From positions 1 through 64,000 of the forward strand of contig NZ_JAOCZP010000013.1 in the NCBI RefSeq assembly GCF_025336525.1: a stretch of 64,000 nt of DNA, given 5' to 3'. The number at the start of each line of letters is the position of its first letter. Within the stretch, counting starts at the first letter, position 1. Position numbers and translations under genes: made by a program. The notes beneath the pieces were generated by a model. The model saw only the letters and a list, made by a program, of their open reading frames with translations. It was not told the origin of the DNA and ran no database searches. Below, piece by piece: positions 53,441-62,299 of this stretch. The DNA comes from Chelativorans salis. GTDB lineage: Bacteria > Pseudomonadota > Alphaproteobacteria > Rhizobiales > Rhizobiaceae.

Positions 53441-55120
53441 ATGAGCAAAGCCCGTCAAGGCATCGCGAAACACGACCTGACCGACATGCGCTCCGAGATC
53501 GAGCAAGGCCGCAAGGCCTATGAAGCAGGCGCCTGGGCTGAGGCATACGGATGGCTCAACCGTGCCGATGAAGCGGCTCGGCTTGTTGCCGGCGATCTCG
53601 AACTGTTGGCCATGTCGGCGTATCTGATCGGCCGTCAGGCGGAGTATCTGAGCGCGGTTGAACGCGCCCACCATACCCATCTGGAGGCGGGTGAGAGCCG
53701 CCGCGCGATCCGTTGCGCGTTCTGGCTCGGGCTGCATCTCTCCTTGCAAGGCGTGAAGGGACCTGGAAGGGGGTGGCTTGCCCGTGCGCAACGATTGCTC
53801 GAAGGCGAGACCGAGGAGTGCGTCGAGCAGGGATATCTGCTCCTGCCGGTCGTGCAGCAACACATTGAAACCGCGGACTGGGATGCCGCACAGGCGGCAG
53901 CGGTCAACGCAGGCGAGATCGGCGACCGCTTCCAGGAAGCGGACCTAATCGCGGCCGCCCGACACCTGCAGGGCCGGGTACTCATCCATCGGGGTGCAGT
54001 CGAGAAGGGGCTTGTGCTGATGGACGAGGCGATGGTCGCCGTCACCACGGAAAAACTCTCTCCCCTCACCACCGGCACGATCTATTGCAGCGTGATCGAC
54101 AGCTGCCAGCAAGTCTACGCCTTCGGTCGCGCGCGAGAATGGACCGCCGCGCTGGCGGAATGGTGCAGCAAGCAGCCCGACCTGGTCGCCTTCACAGGCA
54201 AGTGCCTCGTTCACCGGGCACAGATCATGCAGATGAGCGGCGCCTGGCGAGACGCCATCAAGGAAGCGCGGCGTATCAGCGAGCGGCTTTCGGACGGATA
54301 TGATCGGCAAGCCGCTGCGGCCGCGTTTTACCAGCAGGCCGAAGTGCACCGCCTTCGGGGCGAGTTCGCGGATGCCGAACGCGGCTATCAACAAGCGAGC
54401 CGGCGAGGGTGGGAACCACAGCCGGGATTGTCCCTGCTTCGCATGGTGCAGGGCAAGCTACAAGCTGCGGCCTCTGCAATCGAACGGGCAATGAATATGT
54501 CGGCGGATCGCCTGCAGCGCACCCGCCTTCTGCCCGCGTATGTCGAGATCATGGCTCAATCTGGCGACATCGAGGCTGCGCGGCGTGGCGCTGGCGAGTT
54601 GACTGCGACCGCCGAGATTTTCAAGACCGAGGTCCTTTTGGCGATGGCCGCGCATGCCCAAGGCACCGTCGAACTCGTTGAGGGCAATGCCAAAGCCGCC
54701 CTCGGGCAATTGCGCGAGGCCTTCGACGTCTGGCAGCGCGTGGAGGCGCCTTATCTCGCCGCGCGTGTCCGGGTGCAAATCGGACAGGCCTGTCGCGTCC
54801 TTGGCGATATCGAAGGCGCACTGCTGGAATTGGAAGCCGCCCGTGCCGTCTTCGAAGAGCTCGGCGCTGCTCCGGACATCGCGCGCCTTGAGAGGCTGGA
54901 GGCGGAACCGGCCTCGCCAGCGCCTGCCTGCATGCTGACCCGGCGGGAGTTGCAGGTCCTGCGATTGATTGCTTCGGGAAAAACCAACAAGGCGATCGCC
55001 GCGGAACTACTCGTGAGCGAAAAGACGGTGGACCGGCATGTGAGCAACATCTTCGACAAGCTCGACGTCCCCTCACGCACAGCGGCAACCTCATTCGGTT
55101 ACCGACATCAGCTGATCTGA
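53441..55120 (+). CDS. Large LuxR-type regulator with TPR-like repeats
   Basis: About 559 residues. Residues 15-480 are helical repeats of TPR/MalT type (YEAGAWAEAYGWLNRADEAA, RGEFADAERGYQQASRRGW, EGNAKAALGQLREAFDVWQR). The C-terminal LuxR HTH (about 500-559) reads MLTRRELQVLRLIASGKTNK, AIAAELLVSEKTVDRHVSNI and FDKLDVPSRTAAT. No receiver or autoinducer domain is present. ATG 53441 (MSKARQGIAK) is chosen over the open frame to 53342. The next gene, a methyltransferase relic, is a plausible former target. Confidence 0.88.
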   Translation: MSKARQGIAKHDLTDMRSEIEQGRKAYEAGAWAEAYGWLNRADEAARLVAGDLELLAMSAYLIGRQAEYLSAVERAHHTHLEAGESRRAIRCAFWLGLHLSLQGVKGPGRGWLARAQRLLEGETEECVEQGYLLLPVVQQHIETADWDAAQAAAVNAGEIGDRFQEADLIAAARHLQGRVLIHRGAVEKGLVLMDEAMVAVTTEKLSPLTTGTIYCSVIDSCQQVYAFGRAREWTAALAEWCSKQPDLVAFTGKCLVHRAQIMQMSGAWRDAIKEARRISERLSDGYDRQAAAAAFYQQAEVHRLRGEFADAERGYQQASRRGWEPQPGLSLLRMVQGKLQAAASAIERAMNMSADRLQRTRLLPAYVEIMAQSGDIEAARRGAGELTATAEIFKTEVLLAMAAHAQGTVELVEGNAKAALGQLREAFDVWQRVEAPYLAARVRVQIGQACRVLGDIEGALLELEAARAVFEELGAAPDIARLERLEAEPASPAPACMLTRRELQVLRLIASGKTNKAIAAELLVSEKTVDRHVSNIFDKLDVPSRTAATSFGYRHQLI

Positions 55121-55251
55121 AGGGCACTGAGGCTACTCCTGCTGAGGGAAATTACCCATCGGGCAAATTGGGGGATTCGCCCGAAGCTTCGCCATGTCCA
55201 AAGCGGTAGGGTCCTCTGTCGAGTGGAACGACGGAACCAGCGGAGCTAGCG

Positions 55252-56405
55252 ATGAATAAAGAACGCGCAGGATCAGGTAGCCGCACGGTAGCGATGGGCC
55301 ACATTGAGGAAGGCAGCGCTTTTCTGGAACTGTCTGCCGCTCAGAAGGGTTCGACCGGGCCAGAGACAAGACCCCGATCCCCGGCATTGCCCTCGCCTGC
55401 ACGGCTGACCGAGCAAGCTTTTGCCTTCCAGCGTACTGCAGCACTGAAGGCGGCGGTCGGTCTGGATGTCTTCACGGCGATCGGGGAAGGCCACGATACG
55501 CTAGTCGCACTTGCTAAGCGTTGCAGAGCCGCGAAGCGAGGGGTTCGGATCTTGTGCGACTACCTCGTCGTGCTCGGCCTTCTTGAACGGGAGGGAGAAC
55601 GTTATCGGGCGGTGCCCGATGCCAATGCCTATCTCAACCGCCAGTCGCCCGCCTTCATCGGCGACGCACTCGATTTCATCGCTTCGGAGACAGCGTTGAA
55701 GGCGGCTTTGGACGATCCCGCGGCCGTCGCGCGCAAGGGCGGGACCGTACTCGACAACCGCGAGCATTTCGTCGCGCCGAACCATCCGAACTGGAGGGTC
55801 TACGCACGCGCCCTCGCACCCATGATGGCACGCTCGGCAGCATTCCTCGCGGAATTGCACGCCAGCCACGGAGATGAGTTCGACAGCATCCTCGATATTG
55901 CGGCCGGGCCGGGCCAGAACGGCATCGCGCTCGCCAGGCGTATACCAAACGCACGGGTGACGGCCGTCGACTGGCCAAGCGTGCTCGAGATTGCCTCCGA
56001 GAATGCGCAGGCCGCCGGCCTCGGCGAGCGTTGGCAGGCACTGCCGGGGAACGCCCTGAATACAGATTTTGGCGGCACCTATGATGCCGTGCTTATTGCA
56101 CGATTTCTCCATCTGCTGGCGCCCGACGCGTGTGAAGCGCTGCTGTGTCGGGCGCATACAGCACTGGCACCGGGCGGGCGGATTGTCGTCTTGCAGCTCA
56201 TTCTCAACGACGACCGCGTCTCTCCGCCCTTCGCCGCCATGATGAACTTCAGCGCGATCGCGACCACGCCGGCGGGGCAGATACCCACTGCCAGCGAAAG
56301 ATGCTGCTCCGCAAGGCGGGTTTCGATTGTCTCGAATGGTGCGAGATTATGGACTCCGACGAACGGATCATCATTGGGCATAAAGCGGACGTGAGGGAGG
56401 TTTGA
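55252..56405 (+). pseudogene. SAM-dependent methyltransferase with a late frameshift
   Basis: The frame from 55252 encodes an O-methyltransferase-like enzyme: a dimerisation winged helix (residues 50-120), then the SAM site ILDIAAGPGQNGIALARRIP and VTAVDWPSVLEIA, and LHLLAPDACEALLCRAHTAL. At about 56298, just after PTASE, the frame is lost; the expected C terminus (RKAGFDCLEWCEIMDSDERI and IIGHKADV) continues in another frame to the TGA at 56405. One indel separates a 345-residue normal enzyme from the present state. It may be a recent mutation or a read error. Confidence 0.75.
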
Positions 56406-56536
56406 TGATGGGAGACATGATGGACATGATGGGCGGCATGGGCTGGATGATGGGCGGCATAGGAATAATCTGGATCTTGGTCCTGGTCGGCCTCGTCCTC
56501 GGCATCGCCGCGCTCGTCAAGTATCTGCAGAGATAA
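56405..56536 (+). CDS. Met-rich 43-residue membrane microprotein
   Basis: MMGDMMDMMGGMGWMMGGIG is followed by one hydrophobic helix (IIWILVLVGLVLGIAALVKY) and LQR. Nine of the first sixteen residues are methionine, grouped as MM pairs with Gly/Asp between, a pattern seen in copper or silver binding tails. A second start codon at 56408 is in the same frame. The ATG overlaps the stop of the methyltransferase relic. GAGGGAGG lies just before it. Function unknown; metal handling at the membrane is a guess. Confidence 0.6.
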   Translation: MMGDMMDMMGGMGWMMGGIGIIWILVLVGLVLGIAALVKYLQR

Positions 56537-56577
56537 GTGGGCGGGAAGCCAGGAGCGCGAGGAGACGGAGGTGAGCC

Positions 56578-56790
56578 ATGGGGCTCTACGAAGAGAGGAT
56601 CCCGCCGCATCTCGTCAATTTGTCGATGCGCATCTGCTATCTGGTGCCCTGTCGCGAGCGCGTGATCTGCACGGCGGACGGCCGCGTGCTGGAAATAGGC
56701 ATCGGCTCCGGCCTCAACCTGCCGTTCTACGGACCGCAGGTGGGCCGCAGCGTCTATATCCTCGGCCCCGCCGCGCCTTTCATTCGGTGA
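56578..56790 (+). pseudogene. Class I methyltransferase, N-terminal third only
   Basis: 70 residues, MGLYEERIPPHLVNLSMRIC, then GRVLEIGIGSGLNLPFYGPQ (SAM motif I), ending abruptly as SVYILGPAAPFIR. Full-length relatives have about 200-210 residues. The break lies where the next motif (D-P-S/A) starts, and an IS110 fragment begins 70 bp downstream, so an insertion/deletion event removed the rest. GGAGACGG precedes the ATG. Confidence 0.7.
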
Positions 56791-56858
56791 AGTTCTACGG
56801 CGAATCCTGACTGCGTAGCCGCCGTTCGAGATAGACTGATTGCCGCAAGGCGAAGCCC

Positions 56859-57231
56859 TCATCCAAGCGGCGGCCTTTGACCGTTTTCTCCTGCGCTGGC
56901 GCCGATAATCAGCAGGCGGCGCAGCGTTCGCTCGCCCATCTTCGACGTCGCGCCGAGCTTCTGTTTGCCTCCGGTCGATCGCTGCAACGGTGTCAGACCC
57001 AGCCAGGCGGCGAAGTCGCGACCCTTGGCAAAGGTTTCGGCAGCGGGAGCAAGCGCGGTCAACGCCGTCGCGGTGATCGGCCCGATGCCAAGGCGATTGC
57101 GCAGCGAAGAAGTCGAGCACCTTCGCCCGGCTCAGCCGCTTCGAGAAAACGCCTCGACCGCGTGAATCCGAACCATGCGCATGGAACACATTCTTCGCGA
57201 TATCCAGACCGATCGTGGTAATCTCAGGCAC
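56859..57231 (-). pseudogene. IS110-family transposase with internal deletion
   Basis: The N terminus VPEITTIGLDIAKNVFHAHG and GVFSKRLSRAKVLDFFAA is that of an IS110-group DEDD transposase. It then jumps, in another frame, to ALGIGPITATALTALAPAAE, KGRDFAAWLGLTPLQRSTGG and KLGATSKMGERTLRRLLIIG, the C-terminal Tnp_20 domain. About 190 internal residues are missing, and the C terminus ends early. It lies directly upstream of the intact IS110-type gene. Confidence 0.8.
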
Positions 57232-57427
57232 GGACGCCTCCCTTCGAATGGTTGCAACACCCCATTCTGGCACAGCGATGCCGTCGGGGGGCGTCCACAT
57301 GGGGTAATCGCGGGAGCGGTTTCGCCCTAAAACCAATCATAGTCTTGGAGGGTGGCTGTTCCCCGATAGGATGGAGATACGGGCTCACGACCTGACGCCG
57401 GGCCCAAGCATCTAAGGGAGAACAGCC
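57232..57427 (+). other. Non-coding 5' flank of the IS110 gene, possible bridge-RNA region
   Basis: About 200 bp between the deleted IS110 copy and the intact transposase with no ORF. In IS110-group elements the bridge RNA is encoded in the left end upstream of the recombinase. Whether the loops needed for target and donor pairing are present cannot be decided by eye. Confidence 0.3.
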
Positions 57428-58450
57428 ATGGAAGAATATATCGGTCTCGACGTGTCGATGAAAGAGACGGCGGTGTCGATCCGCCGTGAAGGCGAGCGCA
57501 TCTGGCGCGGCAAGTGTGCCTCGAACCCAACGATCATTGCCGAGCTTATCCGCAAGCGGGCGCCCGCGGCCAAACGTGTGGTGTTCGAGACTGGGCCCCT
57601 TTCCGTCTGGTTCTATCATGCACTTCAGGAAGAGGGGTTGCCGGCAATCTGTATCGATGCGCGCCATGCCAAGGCAGCGCTCGACATGGCCGCGAACAAA
57701 ACCGACGCGAACGACGCCGATGGTTTGGCGCATCTTGCAGAGGTGGGGTTCTTCCGTGAGGTGCGGGTGAAAGGATACGACAGCATGCTGACCCGCACGC
57801 TCGTGGCCGCGCGCACCCGACTGGTCAGGATCACCACTGAGCTTTCGAACCAGATTCGTGGAATCATGAAAACGTTCGGCCTGGTCGTTCCCGCAGGTAA
57901 GGGGACCACGTTCGAGAAGAACGTTCGGCGCCTTGTCGATCAGGACCAACTTGCTCCCGTCGTTCTGCCGATGCTGGAGGCCTGGCGCGGCATTCGCATC
58001 CGTGCCGCCGAACTTGGGCGCCAACTCGCCGCAGATGCACGTCAGAGCCAGGCATGCCGCATACTCATGTCGATCCCCGGAATCGGCGCCATCACCGCAA
58101 CCTCTTTCGCCACTGCCATCGAAGACCCGGACAACTTCAAGAAATCCCGATCTGTTGGCGCCTGGATCGGCCTGACGACACGCCGCTACCAATCCGGAGA
58201 AGTCGATTATGATGGCCATATATCCCGACGCGGCGACCGCCATTTGCGGGGCCTTCTCTATGAGGCGGCGTCAGTTATTCTGACGCGCAGCTCAACCGAC
58301 AGCGCCCTGCGAACATGGGGGCTCCAACTCCGGGAGAGGATCGGCTTCAAACGCGCCGCCGTGGCTGTGGCGCGCAAACTGGCGGTGATAATGCATACGA
58401 TGCTTAGAACCGGCGAACTCTTTAACCCGAATGCAGGAGCCACAACGTAA
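57428..58450 (+). CDS. IS110-family transposase, full length
   Basis: 340 residues, intact. The RuvC-like DEDD domain has MEEYIGLDVSMKETAVSIRR (first Asp), VVFETGPLSVWFYHAL (Glu) and KTDANDADGLAHLAEVGFF (Asp pair). The Tnp_20 domain has SIPGIGAITATSFATAIEDP with the likely catalytic serine and VGAWIGLTTRRYQSGE. AGGGAG lies close before the ATG. In this family target choice is guided by a bridge RNA from the non-coding end of the element; the flanks are described separately. The element's exact ends were not found. Confidence 0.95.
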   Translation: MEEYIGLDVSMKETAVSIRREGERIWRGKCASNPTIIAELIRKRAPAAKRVVFETGPLSVWFYHALQEEGLPAICIDARHAKAALDMAANKTDANDADGLAHLAEVGFFREVRVKGYDSMLTRTLVAARTRLVRITTELSNQIRGIMKTFGLVVPAGKGTTFEKNVRRLVDQDQLAPVVLPMLEAWRGIRIRAAELGRQLAADARQSQACRILMSIPGIGAITATSFATAIEDPDNFKKSRSVGAWIGLTTRRYQSGEVDYDGHISRRGDRHLRGLLYEAASVILTRSSTDSALRTWGLQLRERIGFKRAAVAVARKLAVIMHTMLRTGELFNPNAGATT

Positions 58451-58904
58451 CCCGCATAGCGTTCAGATTCTGAACGCATGAGACGTCCCTGCCGGGACGT
58501 GAGCCGAGCCATTCCGCTGATGGGGTTGCACCGCTGTCTCAGCGAAGTGCGTCGTCCACATTGAAGGCTCGCCCCGCGAAGCTCCATCATGCGGCGACCG
58601 ATGTCGACCGCGAAGACAACCATGCACCCGGCAGCGTCGTCTCAATGCACCAAATGCTTGACGTCCCAGCTGCGATTAGACAACCCCATCAGCTTTTGAC
58701 TTCGTAGCGAAGATGGCAGACGTTAAACCAGCTGGGATTGCGGTCGCGAGCTGCCTCGGAGTGGTGGTCTGTCCTTACCAGCCTTCACGCTTCACTGCGC
58801 TGGAACAAGATGCAGAAATTTGTCAGCAACAGCACGTTCGAATTCCATGGATGAGCCGCACTGGAATACAGCCGCGACGAGCCCGACGGCCGCATCTAAA
58901 CAGT
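58451..58904. other. 3' flank of the IS110 gene with two hairpins
   Basis: No gene is supported in about 450 bp. Two perfect hairpins follow the transposase directly: GCGTTCAGA-T-TCTGAACGC at 58459-58477 and ACGTCCC-TGCC-GGGACGT at 58483-58500. The right end of the IS element probably lies in this stretch. The remainder shows nothing recognisable until the RNA candidate at 58905. Confidence 0.5.
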
Positions 58905-59021
58905 CTCAAGTGTGAACATCCTCACAGTCCCCATCCACCCGGTCCTGTAGAAGAGGGACCTCAACGCGCCTCCTCCCAGGCGACCGTGGAACTTGGGGAG
59001 GGCTTCGGCCCTCCCCTTTTT
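58905..59021 (+). ncRNA. Small RNA candidate, alpha-r14/suhB-like, with intrinsic terminator
   Basis: Three short hairpins in a row (TGTGA/TCACA at 58911-58926; GGTCC/GGACC at 58941-58960; CGCCT/AGGCG at 58967-58982) are followed by a strong terminator GGGGAGGGC-TTCG-GCCCTCCCC plus TTTTT at 58995-59021. The third hairpin exposes CCTCCTCCC (58969-58977), an anti-Shine-Dalgarno sequence. Length, hairpin order and this motif match the alphaproteobacterial alpha-r14 (suhB/NfeR1-type) sRNAs, which repress mRNAs at their ribosome-binding sites. There is no ORF that the terminator could serve. The 5' end is approximate. Confidence 0.65.
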
Positions 59022-59165
59022 CGTTCCAAGCATGCATGATCCAGCGCCGCGAGGCGTCGCCCACGCCGTGCCATGAGGCAGCAAGTTGTCTTACTCTCTT
59101 AACCGAGATCGAAACCGGCGCCGATCTCCCTAGCCGCCGTTTTCAGGCGGAGCCGCGACGGCGAC

Positions 59166-60470
59166 CTACCGCCCGCCCAATCCCGCAATTGACGTCACAA
59201 GCTCCGGGAATGTGATCAACAGCCCTATGATGACAATGTCGGCGAGGATGAAGAGGGTGACGCCGCGGAAGACGTCGCCGAGGCCGGCATATCTGGAGGC
59301 TACGTTGCGGATGACGAATACGTTCATGCCGAGTGGCGGCGTGATCATGCCGACCTCCAGAAGCTTCACCAGGAGGACGCCGAACCAGATCAGGTCGATG
59401 GAGGCGGCGTTGAGAAGGGGCAGGAGCACCGGCAACGTGATCAGCATGGCGCCGAAAGGCTCCATGAACATGCCGAGGATCAGGTAGAGGATAACGATAA
59501 GCACCATCAGTTCGACATAACCGAGCTCCCAGGCCGTCAACGTCGTTGAGATGAAGCCGGCGGTGCCGCTCAGCCCCAGGAAACGGGTGAACATCACCGC
59601 GCCGACGCCGATGATGAAGAGCGCCACCGACGTTCCGACGGTCTCCAGAAGCGCGGTGCGGAAGCGGTCCCATGTGAGCCTGCGGGTGAAGGCGGCGATC
59701 AGGATCGCGCCCGCCGCCCCGACAGCGCCGGCCTCGGTCGCCGTGAAGGCGCCGCCGAAAAGGCCGCCGAATACGAGAACGATGAGGACTGCGACCGGCC
59801 AGACGTCGCCAAGGATGGTGCTGTCGACGGTGGCCCGCGGCTCCTTCGGCAAAGGGGCGATGTCGGGGCGCAGCCTGGCGACCAGAAAGATCAGCAGGCA
59901 ATAGATAGCCGCCGTCATGACACCCACCGAGATGCCGCCGAGGAAAACCTTCGTCACCGACTGTTCGGCGAAGACGCCGTAGATGATCATGAGGATCGAA
60001 GGCGGGATGAGCGCGCCGATGGTGCCGCCGGCCGCCAGCGTTCCCGTCGCGAAGCTCGGCCGATAGCCGGCCCTGATCATCTCGGGAATGGCGATGCGCC
60101 CCATCGCGGCGGCGCAGGCGAGGCTCGAACCGGAGACCGAGGCAAAGCCGGTGCAGGCGAGAACGGCGGCCATGCCGAGCCCGCCGGGAAGGCGGTGCAG
60201 CAGGCGCTCGGCGGCGGCGAAGAGCCGCGTCGTCAGCCCGGCATGGAAAGCGACGAAGCCCATAAGCAGAAACATCGGCACCGCCGACAGGGTCCAGCTG
60301 GCGACGAAATCGTAAGGCGTCGTCGTCAGCACGCCGACGGCCGGATTGAAGCCCAGCATGAGCCAGATGCCGGCAAAGGAGACAAGGATTAGCGCCACCG
60401 CCACGGGCACGCGAAGCGCCAGCAAAAGGAGAAGGACGGCGATACCGAGGAGGCCGGTGGCGACGCTCAC
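59166..60470 (-). CDS. TRAP transporter large permease (DctM-type)
   Basis: A 434-residue membrane protein with about 12 hydrophobic helices. Family features are ALRVPVAVALILVSFAGIWL, LLMGFVAFHAGLT, FASVSGSSLACAAAMGRIAI and GTLAAGGTIGALIPPSILMI. It overlaps the small permease by 4 bases. Imports a carboxylate together with sodium, using the binding protein encoded upstream. Confidence 0.95.
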   Translation of the reverse strand: MSVATGLLGIAVLLLLLALRVPVAVALILVSFAGIWLMLGFNPAVGVLTTTPYDFVASWTLSAVPMFLLMGFVAFHAGLTTRLFAAAERLLHRLPGGLGMAAVLACTGFASVSGSSLACAAAMGRIAIPEMIRAGYRPSFATGTLAAGGTIGALIPPSILMIIYGVFAEQSVTKVFLGGISVGVMTAAIYCLLIFLVARLRPDIAPLPKEPRATVDSTILGDVWPVAVLIVLVFGGLFGGAFTATEAGAVGAAGAILIAAFTRRLTWDRFRTALLETVGTSVALFIIGVGAVMFTRFLGLSGTAGFISTTLTAWELGYVELMVLIVILYLILGMFMEPFGAMLITLPVLLPLLNAASIDLIWFGVLLVKLLEVGMITPPLGMNVFVIRNVASRYAGLGDVFRGVTLFILADIVIIGLLITFPELVTSIAGLGGR

Positions 60471-61015
60471 GGCGACGTGCTCCCCTCACCCTGCTCGGAA
60501 AACGCCGCGCCTTCGGCGCTATCTTCCGTACCCGTCAGGCAAAGGTACAGCTTAAGCGCTGAGACGAGGCTCGCCAGCGCGAAGGCGAGCGGCAGGACGA
60601 AATATCCCGGCCACACCGGCACCGCCACGCTGAGCGAAAGCACGAAACTTCCCGACCCGAACTCGCGCATCGCTGCGAACCAGGTAGTGTAGGTGAGGAA
60701 GGCGAAAGCGGCGAAGCTGAGAACGTTCACCAGCACCTTGTCCACGCGTTCCCACCGGCCCCTGAACAGGCCGGCGAAGACATCGACGGCGATCATCTCG
60801 CCACGCCGCTCCGTCCACGCCAGGGGCAGGAAGGCGATGAGGAGCATGTAATAGCGCGACACGATCTCCACCGTCGCCGGCACCGGCCGCCCAAAAATCT
60901 GCCGCCCCACGATATCGGCGGTTACGTGGAGAAGCATGGCGAGAACACCCGCGGCCGCCACCAGCGCGAGCGCGTTGGTCAGGTGGCGGAGCAGGGTCAG
61001 GATGCGGGCGCGCAT
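60467..61015 (-). CDS. TRAP transporter small permease (DctQ-type)
   Basis: A 182-residue protein with four hydrophobic helices (TNALALVAAAGVLAMLLHVT, VEIVSRYYMLLIAFLPLAWT and two more) and the conserved ERRGEMIAVDVFA. It lies between the binding protein and the large permease. Confidence 0.92.
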   Translation of the reverse strand: MRARILTLLRHLTNALALVAAAGVLAMLLHVTADIVGRQIFGRPVPATVEIVSRYYMLLIAFLPLAWTERRGEMIAVDVFAGLFRGRWERVDKVLVNVLSFAAFAFLTYTTWFAAMREFGSGSFVLSLSVAVPVWPGYFVLPLAFALASLVSALKLYLCLTGTEDSAEGAAFSEQGEGSTSP

Positions 61016-61103
61016 GCGAAGACGTTGCGATGTACCGGGCGCGGATTGGCCCGATTGAGAGGCACTGTCATCTCCAAACCGTCTCCGCCCCTACATCCGG
61101 CCT

Positions 61104-62225
61104 TCACATCCCGTAGCTCTCATAATCGATCTTGTCCCACACATCCGCCTGGATCGCCGCCGCGATCGCTGCGGGATCATGCCCGGCGTCCTCGACAATA
61201 CCGGTCCATTTCTCCACCAACTCCTGAAACCGGGAGATCTTCGCCTCGGCGTCGGCAATACCGTACTGGCTCTCGGCGATGCCGACGGCCGCCTCCAGAT
61301 CATCCTCGACGAACGCCTCGGTCAGCTCGACGAGCTCCTCGTCCGGCTCGATGAATTCCAGCCCCGCCTCGCGGGCTGCCTGGCGGGCCTCGTCCGGCCG
61401 CTCGAACCCCCAGTTCTGCGTGAAGGCGACGTTGGCCTTGTTGGCGGCGCGCATGAAGCCCCGGCGTTCCTGGGCGCTGAGCGAGCGCCAGGTGTCGGTG
61501 TTGACCGTGAAGTTCGACGTCGCGTGGTAGGTGCCGAGCGGCAATTCCACCACATAGCGCGCCAGATCTACGAGCCGGTAGGCGGTGAGATCGGAGACCG
61601 AGCCCATCGTGCCGTCGATCACACCCTGCGACATGGTCTCGAAGGTGTCGCTGACGGGCACGTTGGCCGGCACCGCGCCGACATACTCGGCCCAGCGGGC
61701 AAACGGCGCACCGCCGCTCCTCAGACGCAGCGCCTGAAGGTCGGCCTTGTTGCGCACCGGCACTGTGGTCAGGAGAACATAGACATCCGACGAGCCGGCG
61801 CCGGCGAACACCCCGCCCATCCTGGCGAATTCTGCTTGGCATTCGTCGCAGGTGGCGACGTACTCTGTCATGGCCGCCCCCATAACGTGAGGGTCGCGGC
61901 CGAGAAACGCCAGATCCCCCACCAGCGCGGAGTTCGGCAGGTCGCCCGGATAATAAAGCGGCAGCACGTTGCCCACCTCGGCCACCGACGACTGCAGTGC
62001 GCCCTTCATGCCGCCGATGTTGACCACCTCGGTTCCCAGGATGGTGCCGGTGAGCGCACCGTCCGTTTCCTTCGGCAATTCCTCGGCGAGTGTTGAATAG
62101 AGTGGTGTGTGGGCTGGATGGGTTGGCGGGCCGCCGGGCGCCAGCCTCAGCTCGCGTGCTTCGACGGCAGCAATGGATGCGCAAAGGCCTGTCGCCAAGG
62201 CGACGGCAGTGACGAACGCTTTCAT
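61104..62225 (-). CDS. TRAP transporter substrate-binding protein (DctP-type)
   Basis: A 373-residue periplasmic protein with a signal peptide (MKAFVTAVALATGLCASIAA, cleaved after VEA). DctP features: LRLAPGGPPTHPAH at the start, the substrate-contacting arginine region ADLQALRLRSGG, VPVSDTFETMSQGVIDGTMG and YHATSNFTVNTDTWRSLSAQ. The residues contacting the ligand do not identify it. It is the first gene of the TRAP operon, 88 bp upstream of the small permease. Confidence 0.94.
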   Translation of the reverse strand: MKAFVTAVALATGLCASIAAVEARELRLAPGGPPTHPAHTPLYSTLAEELPKETDGALTGTILGTEVVNIGGMKGALQSSVAEVGNVLPLYYPGDLPNSALVGDLAFLGRDPHVMGAAMTEYVATCDECQAEFARMGGVFAGAGSSDVYVLLTTVPVRNKADLQALRLRSGGAPFARWAEYVGAVPANVPVSDTFETMSQGVIDGTMGSVSDLTAYRLVDLARYVVELPLGTYHATSNFTVNTDTWRSLSAQERRGFMRAANKANVAFTQNWGFERPDEARQAAREAGLEFIEPDEELVELTEAFVEDDLEAAVGIAESQYGIADAEAKISRFQELVEKWTGIVEDAGHDPAAIAAAIQADVWDKIDYESYGM

Positions 62226-62299
62226 GGCTTCTCCTCCTCTTTTGCGCGTTCCCCCCGAACGCGCTTGCAGTCGATGCCGGCGTTGCCTCCTCCGGCTTG

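Noticed and set aside
59143-60489. 448-codon minus-strand ORF in a second frame over the TRAP permease
   Set aside because: Out-of-frame copy of the DctM gene with Arg/His-rich sequence and no hydrophobic helices.
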